Of a stretch of 51,269 nucleotides of DNA, positions 9,135 through 19,523 are shown piece by piece. The stretch covers positions 1 to 51,269 of the forward strand of contig JAHDEL010000020.1 of assembly GCA_020628855.1 (NCBI GenBank), in the 5' to 3' direction. The translations under genes and the position numbers were made by a program. How positions within the stretch are numbered: the stretch's first letter is position 1; every line of letters begins with the position of its first letter. The DNA is from Saprospiraceae bacterium. Its GTDB lineage: Bacteria > Bacteroidota > Bacteroidia > Chitinophagales > Saprospiraceae. The notes beneath the pieces are model-generated. The model was not told the DNA's origin and ran no database searches. It saw nothing but the letters and a program-made list of their open reading frames with translations.

Positions 9135-9739
9135 TACACGCGTCTTGCTTTTTCGAAATAATACTTAATTAATAAGAAGCCGGCTATGGCTCCGCCTAAA
9201 TGTGCAAAGTGAGCTATCCCTGTCTGAGCTCCAGATAATCCACTGTACAAGTCATAGGCAATATAGGCTAGTGCTAAATATTTTGCTTTCACTGGTATTG
9301 GTGGAAATAACAACATGAGTTGTGTGTTTGGGAACAAGGTCGCAAAAGCAATAACTACACCATATATTGCTCCTGATGCTCCAACTACTGGTGCAAAACT
9401 TCTCACATCTTGTTGGAAATATTGATAAAAATCTATCCCTACATGAGCTAATATTGCTCCTAAGGCACATAATAAGTAGAAAATGAGAAAATTCTTACTA
9501 CCTATCCTTTGCTCTACCATTGGACCAAGAAAAAAGAGCCCTAGCATATTAAAGATCAGGTGCCTCGGACTACCATGCATAAAAAAGTGGGTCACAATCT
9601 GATAAGGACTAAATCTATCAGAAAGTGGAAAATGCATAGACAAATCAGGTACAAACTGAGGTAGTGTAACAGCTGCAATATAAACTAATACATTAATGAT
9701 TAGCAGATTCTTTACAACTGGAGTTAATCTTGGTAGCAT
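9134..9739 (-). CDS. rhomboid family intramembrane serine protease
   Basis: A compact 201-residue rhomboid with only the six-helix core. Ser122 in GASGAIYG and His180 in HFAHLGG form the dyad; His60 and Asn64 complete the oxyanion region. It is the first gene of the rhomboid-rhomboid-nuclease set and is followed without a gap by the longer rhomboid. The two are clearly different in length and sequence, so they are an old duplication or separate subfamilies rather than a recent copy. It begins 40 bases downstream of the stop of sprA on the same strand, so read-through from sprA is possible. Confidence 0.93.
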   Translation of the reverse strand: MLPRLTPVVKNLLIINVLVYIAAVTLPQFVPDLSMHFPLSDRFSPYQIVTHFFMHGSPRHLIFNMLGLFFLGPMVEQRIGSKNFLIFYLLCALGAILAHVGIDFYQYFQQDVRSFAPVVGASGAIYGVVIAFATLFPNTQLMLLFPPIPVKAKYLALAYIAYDLYSGLSGAQTGIAHFAHLGGAIAGFLLIKYYFEKARRV

Positions 9740-9779
9740 AGTTGACTCTTACATTCTATCAAACGCAGAAAAACACTTG

Positions 9780-12700
9780 CTAGTTCAACTTAAACCTCAC
9801 AACAAATGCTGTCTCAAATGTCGTCACCGGGAAAGGAGGTGTGACATGAGGAGTCGTCTGTCCATATTCAGCATACCAACGTAATGAAAGATTCTTACTG
9901 ATGTCATATTCTATACTTGGGCTGATTCTGAACTGAGTTGTTCCTCTCACCGCTTGTGGGTCAAGAACATCATTTCTCAAGTCATGTGCATAGGTAATAT
10001 TGTCAGAGTACGTCATACTCAAGTCAAATATTAAGCTCCGCGGTTGATTACTATCACCTGACTGTATTACTTGAGATAGTCCATTATTTGTATTTCTTGT
10101 ATTCCTTCTTCTCTTTTTGCCTTTTCTATCTCCAGTAAGGAAGCCAATATTGACATCTTCTAGCTCAAATCCAAAACCAAATACAAACTCCGTATTCAGC
10201 TGCTCTCTCAATTCTCCAACCGTGGTATAGAGGTCTAATAATCTTGACTTCTTAAATTCAAAGTTGAAGAGGTAGTCATTATGTGTCTGTATGTCAAACC
10301 CAATGATTGGGTTAAACTGCTCATTAATTTGAATCGACGGAATCTCCCATCTAGTATAATAATTACCTGAGGCTGCTTTCAAAGTAGTAGTCCGCTCAGT
10401 TTCCGTCAATGCATCATATTGTGGGTCAGAATTGAACCTGTTTATCGAAAAGACAGATTTATATCCATGCGTCAAAGCAAATGACTTCACCCAATCCTTG
10501 AACCATGGTAGCTTATTCAACCCATTATATTTGACCTTCCAATTAGGTTTAGGTAAGAAACTTGTTTTCTGGACATCATCAAGAATGTCTAGACCGATAG
10601 TGTTAGCATTTTGGCCTGTATAGGCTGCTATAAATGCAGGGACAACAACATCATTGTTCATTTTACCATATCCTTCAGTGTAATCAGCCCCGTCAATACT
10701 GTGTTCATTTACCCCAAGTCTGTTCGAAATGATTTTCCTATTCTCCCTAAGCTCATTAAACAGTCTTATGGCATTATCTCTTTCTCCAAATAATGTATTT
10801 AATGTAAAGTAGCTAAACTCAACTGACCCAACATCATAGATGGCTTGTTGGTAAAAGTCTCCTGGTTGTCCTTCTTCTTTTTCTAAAAATGTCAATTCTT
10901 CTGAATGATCAAGACTGGTTCTCTTGTAAAATTCAACATCCACGTCAAAGTTTTTCCATGGCTCTAGTTCAACATCCAGTTTTAAATCAAGACTTCTTCT
11001 TTGCATTATCTGTTTGTTGAGGACCTGGCTTTGGTTCCACCACTCTCTATTCTGGTATAGCCAGTTATCATTCTCCGGGCTCTTGGTAATATCTGGCTGT
11101 AATCCAGCTACAAAGTCCCAACCTGGTGCGCTGAAACCATCAGCTAATCCTAAAAATCTTGGATCAAACGCTTCCTGACCTTCATCCCACTTTCCGCCAA
11201 ATCCAGGAACTAGAGTTGAGAAGTTTTCTCTGTAAGAAAACTTTGCGTTCCGTAGTGAAAATAGTGGTCGAATGAAAAGTTTTTCAACAGTACTTGCCTT
11301 GGTGTTTTTTGATTTTGATTTTCGGTCAGCTTTATCATCATCTTTACTAGCTGTATCCTTGTCATCATCTTTCTTTATAGCATCTCTTCCTCGGGAGCCT
11401 GATGTTCTTGAAGACCTACTTGAAGAAGATCCCCCATCAAGTTTCTTGATATACTTACTCTTGCTATACAGTTTTTCGAAGTTCAACGTAGCATTTAAGG
11501 ATCTATCTTGCCCATTGCTAATCACTGCTCCCGGTCTATTTCCTACTCCTGTAGCTTGGCCAGGAATTTGGTCAATCGTAATTAATGGGCTCGCTACCCA
11601 ATCATAGTTCCCTTTATACTGTGCCGTTACTTTTACCCAATCCATGAATGGTAAATAGCGAATCGGTAGCGTATAATTGAGGTTAATCTGATGAGAATAG
11701 TTTTTATCTCGTCCGCCATCCCAAAGATTATTTCTCCAATAATCTCTAACAAAATCAGGGTTGTCAGAAATCTCATCGTTGTATGTTCTTCCACTAAGAT
11801 CATAAATGCCACTACCATTTTCATCTTCCCAGTCTCTTGCCGCGGCTGTATCTTCTATTCCTACCTGCCTCAGTTCGTCAATAAAACTTGAGTTTACAGC
11901 ATTAAATCTTAATGATAATGCTTTTGTGAAATCCCACTTCAGATCATATCTTCTTTCAAAAGCAAAGTTCTTTTCATCAAATTCGAATACAGGAACTTCT
12001 GGTAACCTAAATCTTCTCTTCTTGAATTTTTTATCCAATGTAGTGCTAAATGAAAAGCTGTTAGGAACCAGGTTGAAATTAAACTCTTTGACTATTGCCA
12101 AGTGCTTAGATTTGACCTTCTTAAATGGCTGGATGTAATTCACTTTTCTTGAATACGTATAATCCAGAGCTCCTCTATATTCTCTCGTATTATCAAAAGC
12201 AACAAATGGGTCTCGCCTATCAGTCTCTGTGTAGCCATAGCTTACGCTAAAATTGGAGACATCCCATGGTTTTGGCGTGCTCTTTCTCTTTTCTTTCCGC
12301 TTTTGTTTTTCTGCTTCTTTGTCTTCAGCATCTTTTGTTGTATTGGCTGCATTGCCCCTCGTTGACATATTCGTGTTTCGAGAGCCTCCTGGCTTTGTAG
12401 AAGTATTCGACTTCCCTTTGCTACGCTCTTTCTTTACATTGGTAAAGTTGTACGTTTTAATAGTAGTAACCGTCTGAGATTCTGATCGTACTTTTTCTTT
12501 ATCTGCATCAGTTCCAGCATCGCTGATCTTATCAGGTACTTCTACATCTGAGTCGAATGGGTGGAATCTTGGGTTGCTTATAGATTTGACGTATTGCGCA
12601 TAGAATGGTACACGTACTCCCCATTTTGATGGCAAGAGCTTTCCAAGTTCTAAAGAAGTCGCAACATCATAATCTATATTTTCTTCTTGACTTCTTTCCA

Positions 12701-15700
12701 TGAGACGTTGATCAAGCGATCCCCAGCCAATACTGTTATATCTTCCTGATAGTGTCAAGTTACCAAGGTCAGCGAGTGTCACATCTACGCGGGCTAGTGC
12801 TGCTGTACCTCCTCTTTCATCAAGCCCTACTGCTCGAAGTTCATTCACCCACACTTCTGCACCAACTGGAGCTAGTTTTTCTGGATCTGTTTTGTCTCTA
12901 ATATTCCTGACACCTATTTCAATTCCTTTGATAAAACCTAAACTAGGAGTACCTATAACTCCTATCTCATGATTTTCTTTTAAGGCGTCCATAAGAAATA
13001 CTGTATCTCTAGCCTCGCCAAGTTGGTCCCGCATCCTCTTCAAGTTAACAAAATCTTGAAGGTCAATATCTAGCATGTTTTCATCTCTCCAAACCCGCTC
13101 TGCATTTGTCGCACCAACAGGTTCATTTTCGCTAGAAATGACCAGTGGTATCTTATATTCATAGTAATTGTTAAGAAAGTCCTTACCTATCTTCACAAAA
13201 AGTTCTAGATCACCATCATCTAGCTCATCTCTACCCAAGAGTTCTTCTGCATGGACAAAGAGCTGAAGTCTCTTAAATAATCTCAAGTCCAAGTTTGTTA
13301 ACTTGTTGACTGCAACCTCACACTGCAGCCCTAGGTTGTCCATGTTCAGCGATAAAGACTTTTCGTCGAGTTGGGTTGAAGTTATTGAGTTAAAAATTAC
13401 TTCTCGTTGAATGCCGGGCGGCTCAATGTAGTTAAATGGTTGCTTATTTGAGTTCTCTTCGACACCTCGGATATCCATATTAAATGAGACATCTTCGGGT
13501 TTGAAATCTGAGTTACAGAAGGGCTGTGCTTTTCTCCATTGACTTCTTACTAGCTCAAACTCTGCCATCCTGAAAATTTTCCTTTGACTAAAGCCTGACA
13601 TCACCATACGCATAAACTGGATAGACCTGAAACCTTCAATATTACCCACCTTCTGTTCTTCTACAATGTCTTGAATCGGGATTCGGAATCGATACCACTT
13701 TTCCTTCACATCATTAGGAGGTGTCACCGTCATGGAGTCCGTGATATAAGTATTATTCGGGTCTATCAAGATTCCTCCATTCATCATGTCTCTCTCTATC
13801 TTGATATCATACTTGTAGTAGTTTTCACTTTGATCCAGAGAGTTATTACCATTCAGTTCTTCACTATCTGGAGGAAACTTTCCTCTAACATTGTTGTTGA
13901 TGCCTTGCTGAATATTAATATTATTATTCTGGATGTCTGGACTGTTTCCTTCTGGGTTGCTGAAGTACCTATATTTATTCACCAGATTGTCTGTCTGCAT
14001 GAACCAATCTTGGTCTCCAAAGTAGGCAAAAGTATCCCCAGCTGGATCGTTTTCCACAAGAGGAATATTATTCCCAAACTCTGCAGAAACTCTATTTACC
14101 CAATCTTCATGTCTTGCTATTTCTTCATTGTTGTTTATTCCATCAAGTCCAAGGTCTTGTCTGTCTTTAAGCTCTATATCAAAACTTCCAGTCGTTGGTA
14201 CATACAACGGCACCTGACCAAACTCTGTTTCTACTTCAGCAATAGCGTTATCATCTATTGAGATGGCATTTTCATAAAACTGCTTTCCATCTTTTAAGAT
14301 GTCTTCTGAGATATTTCCAAGATGAAAAGAAATCATTCCAACTTCATTATCAAGAGGTTGCATAATCGAATCATTATCATAACCAGCCTGTTCCATGAAA
14401 GGGTCTAACATCCAAAAGTCTATGAATTCATAGTTGGCTGCTTGGAAATCATTTGTGTTGATATAGCGCATTATTCCAGCCCATCTTGTATCTGGCTCAG
14501 CCAGACGAAGGCCAAGATTAGAGTCATATCCTGAGAACCCCTCAGAATAAGCGGTACCACCTGGTTCATCAAAGTTATATGGTCCTCTCACTGTTGGGTC
14601 ATAAACCAAATCAAAAGTGAAAAGATCTCTTTGGAATTGTTGAGGTATCTGTCTGTTCATGAAAAGCTCTGTCTGCAATACACCTCTTGAATAAGGGTTA
14701 CTTGCATCACCCGGGCTTCTCGCATTAATATCAGCGATGTACCAGCTGAGTGCTGCTCTATTTACTCCTGACAGCAAGCCATTTTCTCCTCCTTCTGGAA
14801 AATAATTTGGATCATCTGGGTCTTGAGGAACACTAGCCAATTGCCATGCAAAAGGTTGTGTACCCAATGGTAATCCTGTTACAGCTCCTTCGAAATCATC
14901 AATATTTACAACTCCTTCCTTTTCATCAGAAAGATTAATCTGCTTGTTATGTCCAGGTCTTAGGTGTGCAACTTCAGCCGAAACATTGACAGAAGACGCT
15001 GCATTCGTACTATAGATTGGCAAAGCATCTAAAGCTTTTGTGATCCATGGTGTCTCTCTTTGATAAGCTACATCAAGTCCATAGACTGTATTATTAATCG
15101 GGTCATCACCCACATTCACTTTCTGTGTGAATGGTCGTTCTCTTAGCTTCAATACAGTGGCGCCAATTTGAAAATTTTCGCTCACCTCATAGTCAGCTCT
15201 CAGGCCGAGCATGCCTTTTTGTTGCAGAGAGAAAAAGGATTGATCTTCTATTTGTATATCTAGAGGTACTCCTTGCTGTAGGTATGCTTCGTTCAAAATT
15301 CTCAATCGTCCTATTCCATAATCTACTTCATAATCAGAGCCTTCTAAAAGCTCTCTACCTCCTGCAGTAACTCTTACAGATCCCCTTGGGATGTTCCAAG
15401 ATCCAAGATTGATCTCTGATGATGTGCTAGATTTATACTCGCCTAGCATCACAAACTTATTCTTATGGAGGTCTTCTTGAGCTGCTATGACTACTGGTTT
15501 ATCATAAAGCTCTTTATAGATGTAGAAAGAATCAATTCTTAGAGTATCTGTTCCATTGATGATTTCACGCTTTTCAAGTGATTCTCCAAATGGTTCAAGA
15601 ACAGGGAAAATGATTGCTCCGTTTCTAGGAATTACGGTAATTCCTGGCACAAAATCAAAAACTCCATCTGGCTGTGGGTCTAACACAGTATTGAGATTAT

Positions 15701-17492
15701 CCAGATTGAAAATATTAAGAAGTGGGGTTTTGTTAAATCCTTCTTCAGGTATAAACTTGGTCAAAGAACCATCATTAACATCATTTTCATAAAAGATGTC
15801 GAATGTGAAATCTTCTTGTGTTAGATTACTCGTTCTTAAAGCATATACATTCTTCATCATCAAGTCCCACGTTGGGTGATCTACTTGTTGATTACTGCTT
15901 TTTAGCATTTTGACATAAAGAACAGACTCTGGCTGGGCCATTCCTGTGGAATCTGTACTTGCTATTTGAGAATCTGTTGCTAACTCACCAACCCTATACA
16001 CTTCATCACAATTCTGTGTATAAAAGTATTCATAGGAAACCCCAAGTACTTGATTCGGTTGGAGTCTAATATTCAAGGAGATAAAACCAAGCTCTGGGTT
16101 GAATGTATATTCGCTTTGCGTTAACATCCTTCCTCTGAATGTTTCGAAGTCTTGGGTTTGTTTCAGGTTTTCACCGATTGGGTTGGGAGCTGATAAATAA
16201 TCTACAACTTGATCTTGGAGCCTACCGTCTGCATTTCCCTCAATTCGTCCCATCAATAAATTACTTCTATTCGATGGTAATCTATTGTCTTTGACATCTT
16301 TCAAGATTTGTGGAAATACCACGTCATCGATAAAGTAAGATTCGTCTTCACTGGAAAAGTAGGTACTATCAGGCTCGCCAAGGTCAGCAATCGCAGCAAT
16401 CATTGTACTATTCTCTTCAAAGACCTGTCTATCATCCGAAATCCAAACCTCGATATTTGCAATCTTAAAAGGACTTAATACATGGGGAAGATTAGATAAT
16501 GCATCTTCATAAACATTCCTATGATAGTGAGAGATGAAGAAGTGTCTATTCTCATCATAATCATCTGGTCTCAACTCAAACTGTTGGACCGTAGCTCCAT
16601 TCTGAACAGAGATTTTCTTCGGCTTTGATCGTTGTTGAGATGCAATTGCTGTCAGGGTCAAGTGTCCAAATTGGAGTTCAGTCTTGAGACCAAACAAACT
16701 TTGAGAACCTTGAATGAGGTTGCTCCTTAGAGGCAAGCTTACATTTCCAGCTTCTATTTTCTTAATGATATCATCTTCTGAAAACTCTTCTGAGTCATAG
16801 GCCAGTTTGATTTTTCTATCAAAATCAAAAGTCGCTTGAGTATCATAGTTAAATCCAAGATCCATCTTATCTCCAATATTTCCATCAACATTGATTTTGA
16901 TGTTTTGCTGAAATAGTGGTATCTGCCAACGGTCTATTCTTCTAGTGGGGTTAATTCCGTTATTCGTAAAATTGTATCTCGTACCTAGTGTAATATCAAT
17001 ATTACCCTGTGGCTTTATGTTGATGTCTTGACCTCCAAATAAACGGTCCGCTAATTTGTCTTTGATATTAATCCTTGACATAGGATCAATTAGCCCACTT
17101 TTTCCTCTATCATCCGAACCAAATCCTGAGAGCTTTCCGAAATAACTAGATTCTTCTTCTTTTCTTTTGTATTCGATATATTCTTCGAAGGTCATATATG
17201 ATGGCATCCTAAAATACTCATCACCTATTTTTTCTTTTATAATGTAGAGATCTGATTCGGGATCATATTCGATTGTACGTTCAATGTCTGAAGGGTAGAT
17301 GTCAAATGGGTTTTGGAATTCTTCAGTCGTGAAGTCACCATCACGGTCTGTGATCGGAATTGTGTCCGTCTGAACAACATTCCAAAAGCTTAATTCTTCT
17401 TTTAATAGATCATTCCAATCTTCAGCATAGGCGTTGCTATTGCATAGCAAAGCAATCATCATCGTGCACAGTAAACCAATCTTAGTGTTCAT
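9780..17492 (-). CDS. sprA: cell surface protein SprA, type IX secretion translocon
   Basis: A 2570-residue outer-membrane protein, the giant 36-strand beta-barrel that forms the exit channel of the type IX secretion system and is needed for gliding. Signal peptide about 1-23 (ending SNAYA-ED). SprA-specific segments are visible, such as LFGGQDINIKPQGNIDITLG near residue 152 and the repeated VNVSAEVAHLRPGHNK and GRYNSIGWGSL regions. It is a little longer than the roughly 2400-residue Flavobacterium protein. The extra length is partly two charged, low-complexity stretches rich in Lys, Ser, Thr and Asp at about 1674-1740 and 2030-2072. ruvA lies directly upstream on the same strand, an order known in other Bacteroidota. 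The secreted DUF4465 protein in this window would be a client. Confidence 0.96.
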   Translation of the reverse strand: MNTKIGLLCTMMIALLCNSNAYAEDWNDLLKEELSFWNVVQTDTIPITDRDGDFTTEEFQNPFDIYPSDIERTIEYDPESDLYIIKEKIGDEYFRMPSYMTFEEYIEYKRKEEESSYFGKLSGFGSDDRGKSGLIDPMSRINIKDKLADRLFGGQDINIKPQGNIDITLGTRYNFTNNGINPTRRIDRWQIPLFQQNIKINVDGNIGDKMDLGFNYDTQATFDFDRKIKLAYDSEEFSEDDIIKKIEAGNVSLPLRSNLIQGSQSLFGLKTELQFGHLTLTAIASQQRSKPKKISVQNGATVQQFELRPDDYDENRHFFISHYHRNVYEDALSNLPHVLSPFKIANIEVWISDDRQVFEENSTMIAAIADLGEPDSTYFSSEDESYFIDDVVFPQILKDVKDNRLPSNRSNLLMGRIEGNADGRLQDQVVDYLSAPNPIGENLKQTQDFETFRGRMLTQSEYTFNPELGFISLNIRLQPNQVLGVSYEYFYTQNCDEVYRVGELATDSQIASTDSTGMAQPESVLYVKMLKSSNQQVDHPTWDLMMKNVYALRTSNLTQEDFTFDIFYENDVNDGSLTKFIPEEGFNKTPLLNIFNLDNLNTVLDPQPDGVFDFVPGITVIPRNGAIIFPVLEPFGESLEKREIINGTDTLRIDSFYIYKELYDKPVVIAAQEDLHKNKFVMLGEYKSSTSSEINLGSWNIPRGSVRVTAGGRELLEGSDYEVDYGIGRLRILNEAYLQQGVPLDIQIEDQSFFSLQQKGMLGLRADYEVSENFQIGATVLKLRERPFTQKVNVGDDPINNTVYGLDVAYQRETPWITKALDALPIYSTNAASSVNVSAEVAHLRPGHNKQINLSDEKEGVVNIDDFEGAVTGLPLGTQPFAWQLASVPQDPDDPNYFPEGGENGLLSGVNRAALSWYIADINARSPGDASNPYSRGVLQTELFMNRQIPQQFQRDLFTFDLVYDPTVRGPYNFDEPGGTAYSEGFSGYDSNLGLRLAEPDTRWAGIMRYINTNDFQAANYEFIDFWMLDPFMEQAGYDNDSIMQPLDNEVGMISFHLGNISEDILKDGKQFYENAISIDDNAIAEVETEFGQVPLYVPTTGSFDIELKDRQDLGLDGINNNEEIARHEDWVNRVSAEFGNNIPLVENDPAGDTFAYFGDQDWFMQTDNLVNKYRYFSNPEGNSPDIQNNNINIQQGINNNVRGKFPPDSEELNGNNSLDQSENYYKYDIKIERDMMNGGILIDPNNTYITDSMTVTPPNDVKEKWYRFRIPIQDIVEEQKVGNIEGFRSIQFMRMVMSGFSQRKIFRMAEFELVRSQWRKAQPFCNSDFKPEDVSFNMDIRGVEENSNKQPFNYIEPPGIQREVIFNSITSTQLDEKSLSLNMDNLGLQCEVAVNKLTNLDLRLFKRLQLFVHAEELLGRDELDDGDLELFVKIGKDFLNNYYEYKIPLVISSENEPVGATNAERVWRDENMLDIDLQDFVNLKRMRDQLGEARDTVFLMDALKENHEIGVIGTPSLGFIKGIEIGVRNIRDKTDPEKLAPVGAEVWVNELRAVGLDERGGTAALARVDVTLADLGNLTLSGRYNSIGWGSLDQRLMERSQEENIDYDVATSLELGKLLPSKWGVRVPFYAQYVKSISNPRFHPFDSDVEVPDKISDAGTDADKEKVRSESQTVTTIKTYNFTNVKKERSKGKSNTSTKPGGSRNTNMSTRGNAANTTKDAEDKEAEKQKRKEKRKSTPKPWDVSNFSVSYGYTETDRRDPFVAFDNTREYRGALDYTYSRKVNYIQPFKKVKSKHLAIVKEFNFNLVPNSFSFSTTLDKKFKKRRFRLPEVPVFEFDEKNFAFERRYDLKWDFTKALSLRFNAVNSSFIDELRQVGIEDTAAARDWEDENGSGIYDLSGRTYNDEISDNPDFVRDYWRNNLWDGGRDKNYSHQINLNYTLPIRYLPFMDWVKVTAQYKGNYDWVASPLITIDQIPGQATGVGNRPGAVISNGQDRSLNATLNFEKLYSKSKYIKKLDGGSSSSRSSRTSGSRGRDAIKKDDDKDTASKDDDKADRKSKSKNTKASTVEKLFIRPLFSLRNAKFSYRENFSTLVPGFGGKWDEGQEAFDPRFLGLADGFSAPGWDFVAGLQPDITKSPENDNWLYQNREWWNQSQVLNKQIMQRRSLDLKLDVELEPWKNFDVDVEFYKRTSLDHSEELTFLEKEEGQPGDFYQQAIYDVGSVEFSYFTLNTLFGERDNAIRLFNELRENRKIISNRLGVNEHSIDGADYTEGYGKMNNDVVVPAFIAAYTGQNANTIGLDILDDVQKTSFLPKPNWKVKYNGLNKLPWFKDWVKSFALTHGYKSVFSINRFNSDPQYDALTETERTTTLKAASGNYYTRWEIPSIQINEQFNPIIGFDIQTHNDYLFNFEFKKSRLLDLYTTVGELREQLNTEFVFGFGFELEDVNIGFLTGDRKGKKRRRNTRNTNNGLSQVIQSGDSNQPRSLIFDLSMTYSDNITYAHDLRNDVLDPQAVRGTTQFRISPSIEYDISKNLSLRWYAEYGQTTPHVTPPFPVTTFETAFVVRFKLN

Positions 17493-17581
17493 GAAATTAT
17501 AGACCTCTTTCTTTTATAATCGTATTCTCTCAGGGAAATATGGAATCCTAACGCATTTTTTAGGGGTACATTATATACAGA

Positions 17582-18190
17582 TTAAGATAATTGTCGTAAT
17601 GCAGCTTTAATTAACTCTTCTACCTGACAATCAGGCCCTTTCTCTGTATAGACCTTGTCTATGAGAGGTAGAATCTTACCCTTCTGAAATCCGAGTGAAA
17701 CCAATGCTGACAAAGCCTCTTCTTTAACACCACTTGCTGTTGGCTTTTGCATTGTGCCTTCTCCGATAGGGCTCCCTTCTTCCAAGGCTGATTTTGCAAT
17801 CTTATCCTTCAAATCAAGAATTATTCGCTTAGCTGTCTTTGGACCAATACCTTTGACTTTATTGATAAGCGCAACATTTTCATGAATGATAGCTTGTCTT
17901 GCCTCTGCTGGTGTCATATAAGACGTTACCATTCTTGCGGTGTTTGGGCCTATGCCACTGACAGAAATTAGGTGGACAAACAGTGTCTTCTCTTCCTCAG
18001 TAAAAAAACCGTAAAGACTTTGATCATTTTCGGTAATGTGTTGATATGTGTATATTTTTGACTCTTCTAGGTTTTCTATGGCTGCAAAAGTGTGCAGACT
18101 AATATTCACATGGTATGCGATGCCTCCTAAATCAACATAGATATGAGTGGGAGTTTTGTGAGTAAGTTTGCCTTCTAGATATGCGATCAT
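17582..18190 (-). CDS. ruvA: Holliday junction branch migration protein RuvA
   Basis: A 202-residue DNA-binding subunit of the RuvAB branch-migration motor. Domain I is the N-terminal OB fold (MIAYLEGKLTHKTPTHIYVDLGGIAYHV). Domain II has two helix-hairpin-helix motifs (LISVSGIGPNTARMV near 72 and INKVKGIGPKTAKRII near 107). Domain III, the RuvB-binding three-helix bundle, is about 155-202. The length is normal for the family. It is transcribed toward sprA, 89 bases away, and is divergent from purD. A consensus -7 box lies directly before the ATG. Confidence 0.97.
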   Translation of the reverse strand: MIAYLEGKLTHKTPTHIYVDLGGIAYHVNISLHTFAAIENLEESKIYTYQHITENDQSLYGFFTEEEKTLFVHLISVSGIGPNTARMVTSYMTPAEARQAIIHENVALINKVKGIGPKTAKRIILDLKDKIAKSALEEGSPIGEGTMQKPTASGVKEEALSALVSLGFQKGKILPLIDKVYTEKGPDCQVEELIKAALRQLS

Positions 18191-18197
18191 AATCTTG

Positions 18198-18205
18198 CAA
18201 AAGTA
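18198..18205 (-). promoter_or_regulatory. putative -7 box of ruvA
   Basis: Read on the minus strand, TACTTTTG is an exact match to TAnnTTTG and ends 7 bases before the ruvA ATG. If used, the mRNA leader would be only about 4 bases. No -33 TTG is evident. Confidence 0.45.
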
Positions 18206-18251
18206 GTGAAGACATTAAACATATTAGAAAAATACTTAATATTTAAGTTCC

Positions 18252-19520
18252 ATGTATACAATTTTGTTATTGGGCAGCGGGGGTAGAGAGCATGCTATAG
18301 CACATGCAATTGTGCAAAGTCCTAAGTGTGAAAAACTGTATGTAGCTCCAGGAAATGCTGGAACTCAAGAAATTGCCTTCAATGTATTACTAGACATTGG
18401 TGATTTTGATCAAATAGCAAAGTTTTGCGAACAATATCATATTGATTGGATCATAGTAGGACCCGAACAACCTTTGGTGGACGGTATCTATAACTATTTT
18501 GAGCATTCTAAAATTAAGGTTATTGGCCCTTCTCAAGCAGCTGCCCAACTAGAAGGGAGTAAGTCTTTTGCCAAAGCCTTCATGGCTGAGTTCAATATTC
18601 CGACTGCCAGTTATAAAGCATTTACTCTAGACGAAATAGATCAAGGAAAAGAATATATCAAATCTCATACTTTACCCATTGTTTTAAAAGCTGATGGTCT
18701 TGCTGCGGGCAAAGGTGTACTCATTCTAGAAGACCACGAAGCGGCAATTTCGGCTTTTGAAGAAATGCTGAATGGAAAGTTTGGCAAGGCATCAGGAACT
18801 GTGGTTGTCGAACAATTTCTCACAGGAGTGGAGTTCTCTGTCTTTGTAGCTTTGGACGGAGAACATTATTGCATTCTTCCAGAAGCAAAAGACTATAAAC
18901 GCATCGGAGAGGGAGATACTGGCCTCAACACCGGAGGTATGGGAGCAGTGAGTCCTGTTCCTTTTGTAGATAAAATCCTATGGAATGATGTAAAAGAGAA
19001 TATCATTCTCCCCAGTGTTAGTGGCATTAAGTCGAGAAACCTTGACTACAAAGGCTTTCTCTTTATTGGTTTGATCCTAGTAGAAGGCAAACCCTATGTC
19101 ATAGAATATAATTGTAGGATGGGCGATCCAGAAACAGAGGTTGTTTTCCCAAGAATTACTTCGGATGTCGTGGAGTTGTTTGAGGCAATAGTCAACTCAA
19201 CATTACTCACTTATCAATTAATGCAACGAGATGGGTTTACTGCCACAGTATTTAGCGTAAGTGGTGGCTACCCTGGGTCCTATCAAAAAGGTCTCCCAAT
19301 GCAAATCCCAAAGTACGATGATGGTCATTACTACCATGCGGGGACAAAAAAACATGATTCTTCTCTAGTAACAAATGGAGGAAGAGTTATAGCTTGTACT
19401 GCGCACTCCTCAGAAATGCAGAATGCTATCACTAAGGCCCTCAAAGGTGCAGAACTCGTTTCTTTTGAAGGTAAATATTACAGAAAAGACATAGGAAAAG
19501 ACTTGCTCAACTATCTTTAG
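18252..19520 (+). CDS. purD: phosphoribosylamine-glycine ligase
   Basis: A 422-residue cytoplasmic ATP-grasp enzyme of purine synthesis. It joins glycine to 5-phosphoribosylamine using ATP, giving GAR. The N-terminal LLLGSGGREHAIAHA loop, the LKADGLAAGKGVLI ATP-grasp segment near 145, GVEFSVFVALDG near 190, and the metal-binding YNCRMGDPETEVV near 290 are all present. Length is that of the family. It is divergent from ruvA and is followed after 3 bases by murF-alr, so the two are probably co-transcribed. Confidence 0.97.
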   Translation: MYTILLLGSGGREHAIAHAIVQSPKCEKLYVAPGNAGTQEIAFNVLLDIGDFDQIAKFCEQYHIDWIIVGPEQPLVDGIYNYFEHSKIKVIGPSQAAAQLEGSKSFAKAFMAEFNIPTASYKAFTLDEIDQGKEYIKSHTLPIVLKADGLAAGKGVLILEDHEAAISAFEEMLNGKFGKASGTVVVEQFLTGVEFSVFVALDGEHYCILPEAKDYKRIGEGDTGLNTGGMGAVSPVPFVDKILWNDVKENIILPSVSGIKSRNLDYKGFLFIGLILVEGKPYVIEYNCRMGDPETEVVFPRITSDVVELFEAIVNSTLLTYQLMQRDGFTATVFSVSGGYPGSYQKGLPMQIPKYDDGHYYHAGTKKHDSSLVTNGGRVIACTAHSSEMQNAITKALKGAELVSFEGKYYRKDIGKDLLNYL

Positions 19521-19523
19521 TTT

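Noticed and set aside
13671-14261. 196-codon plus-strand frame inside sprA
   Set aside because: Antisense shadow of sprA with no recognisable domain.
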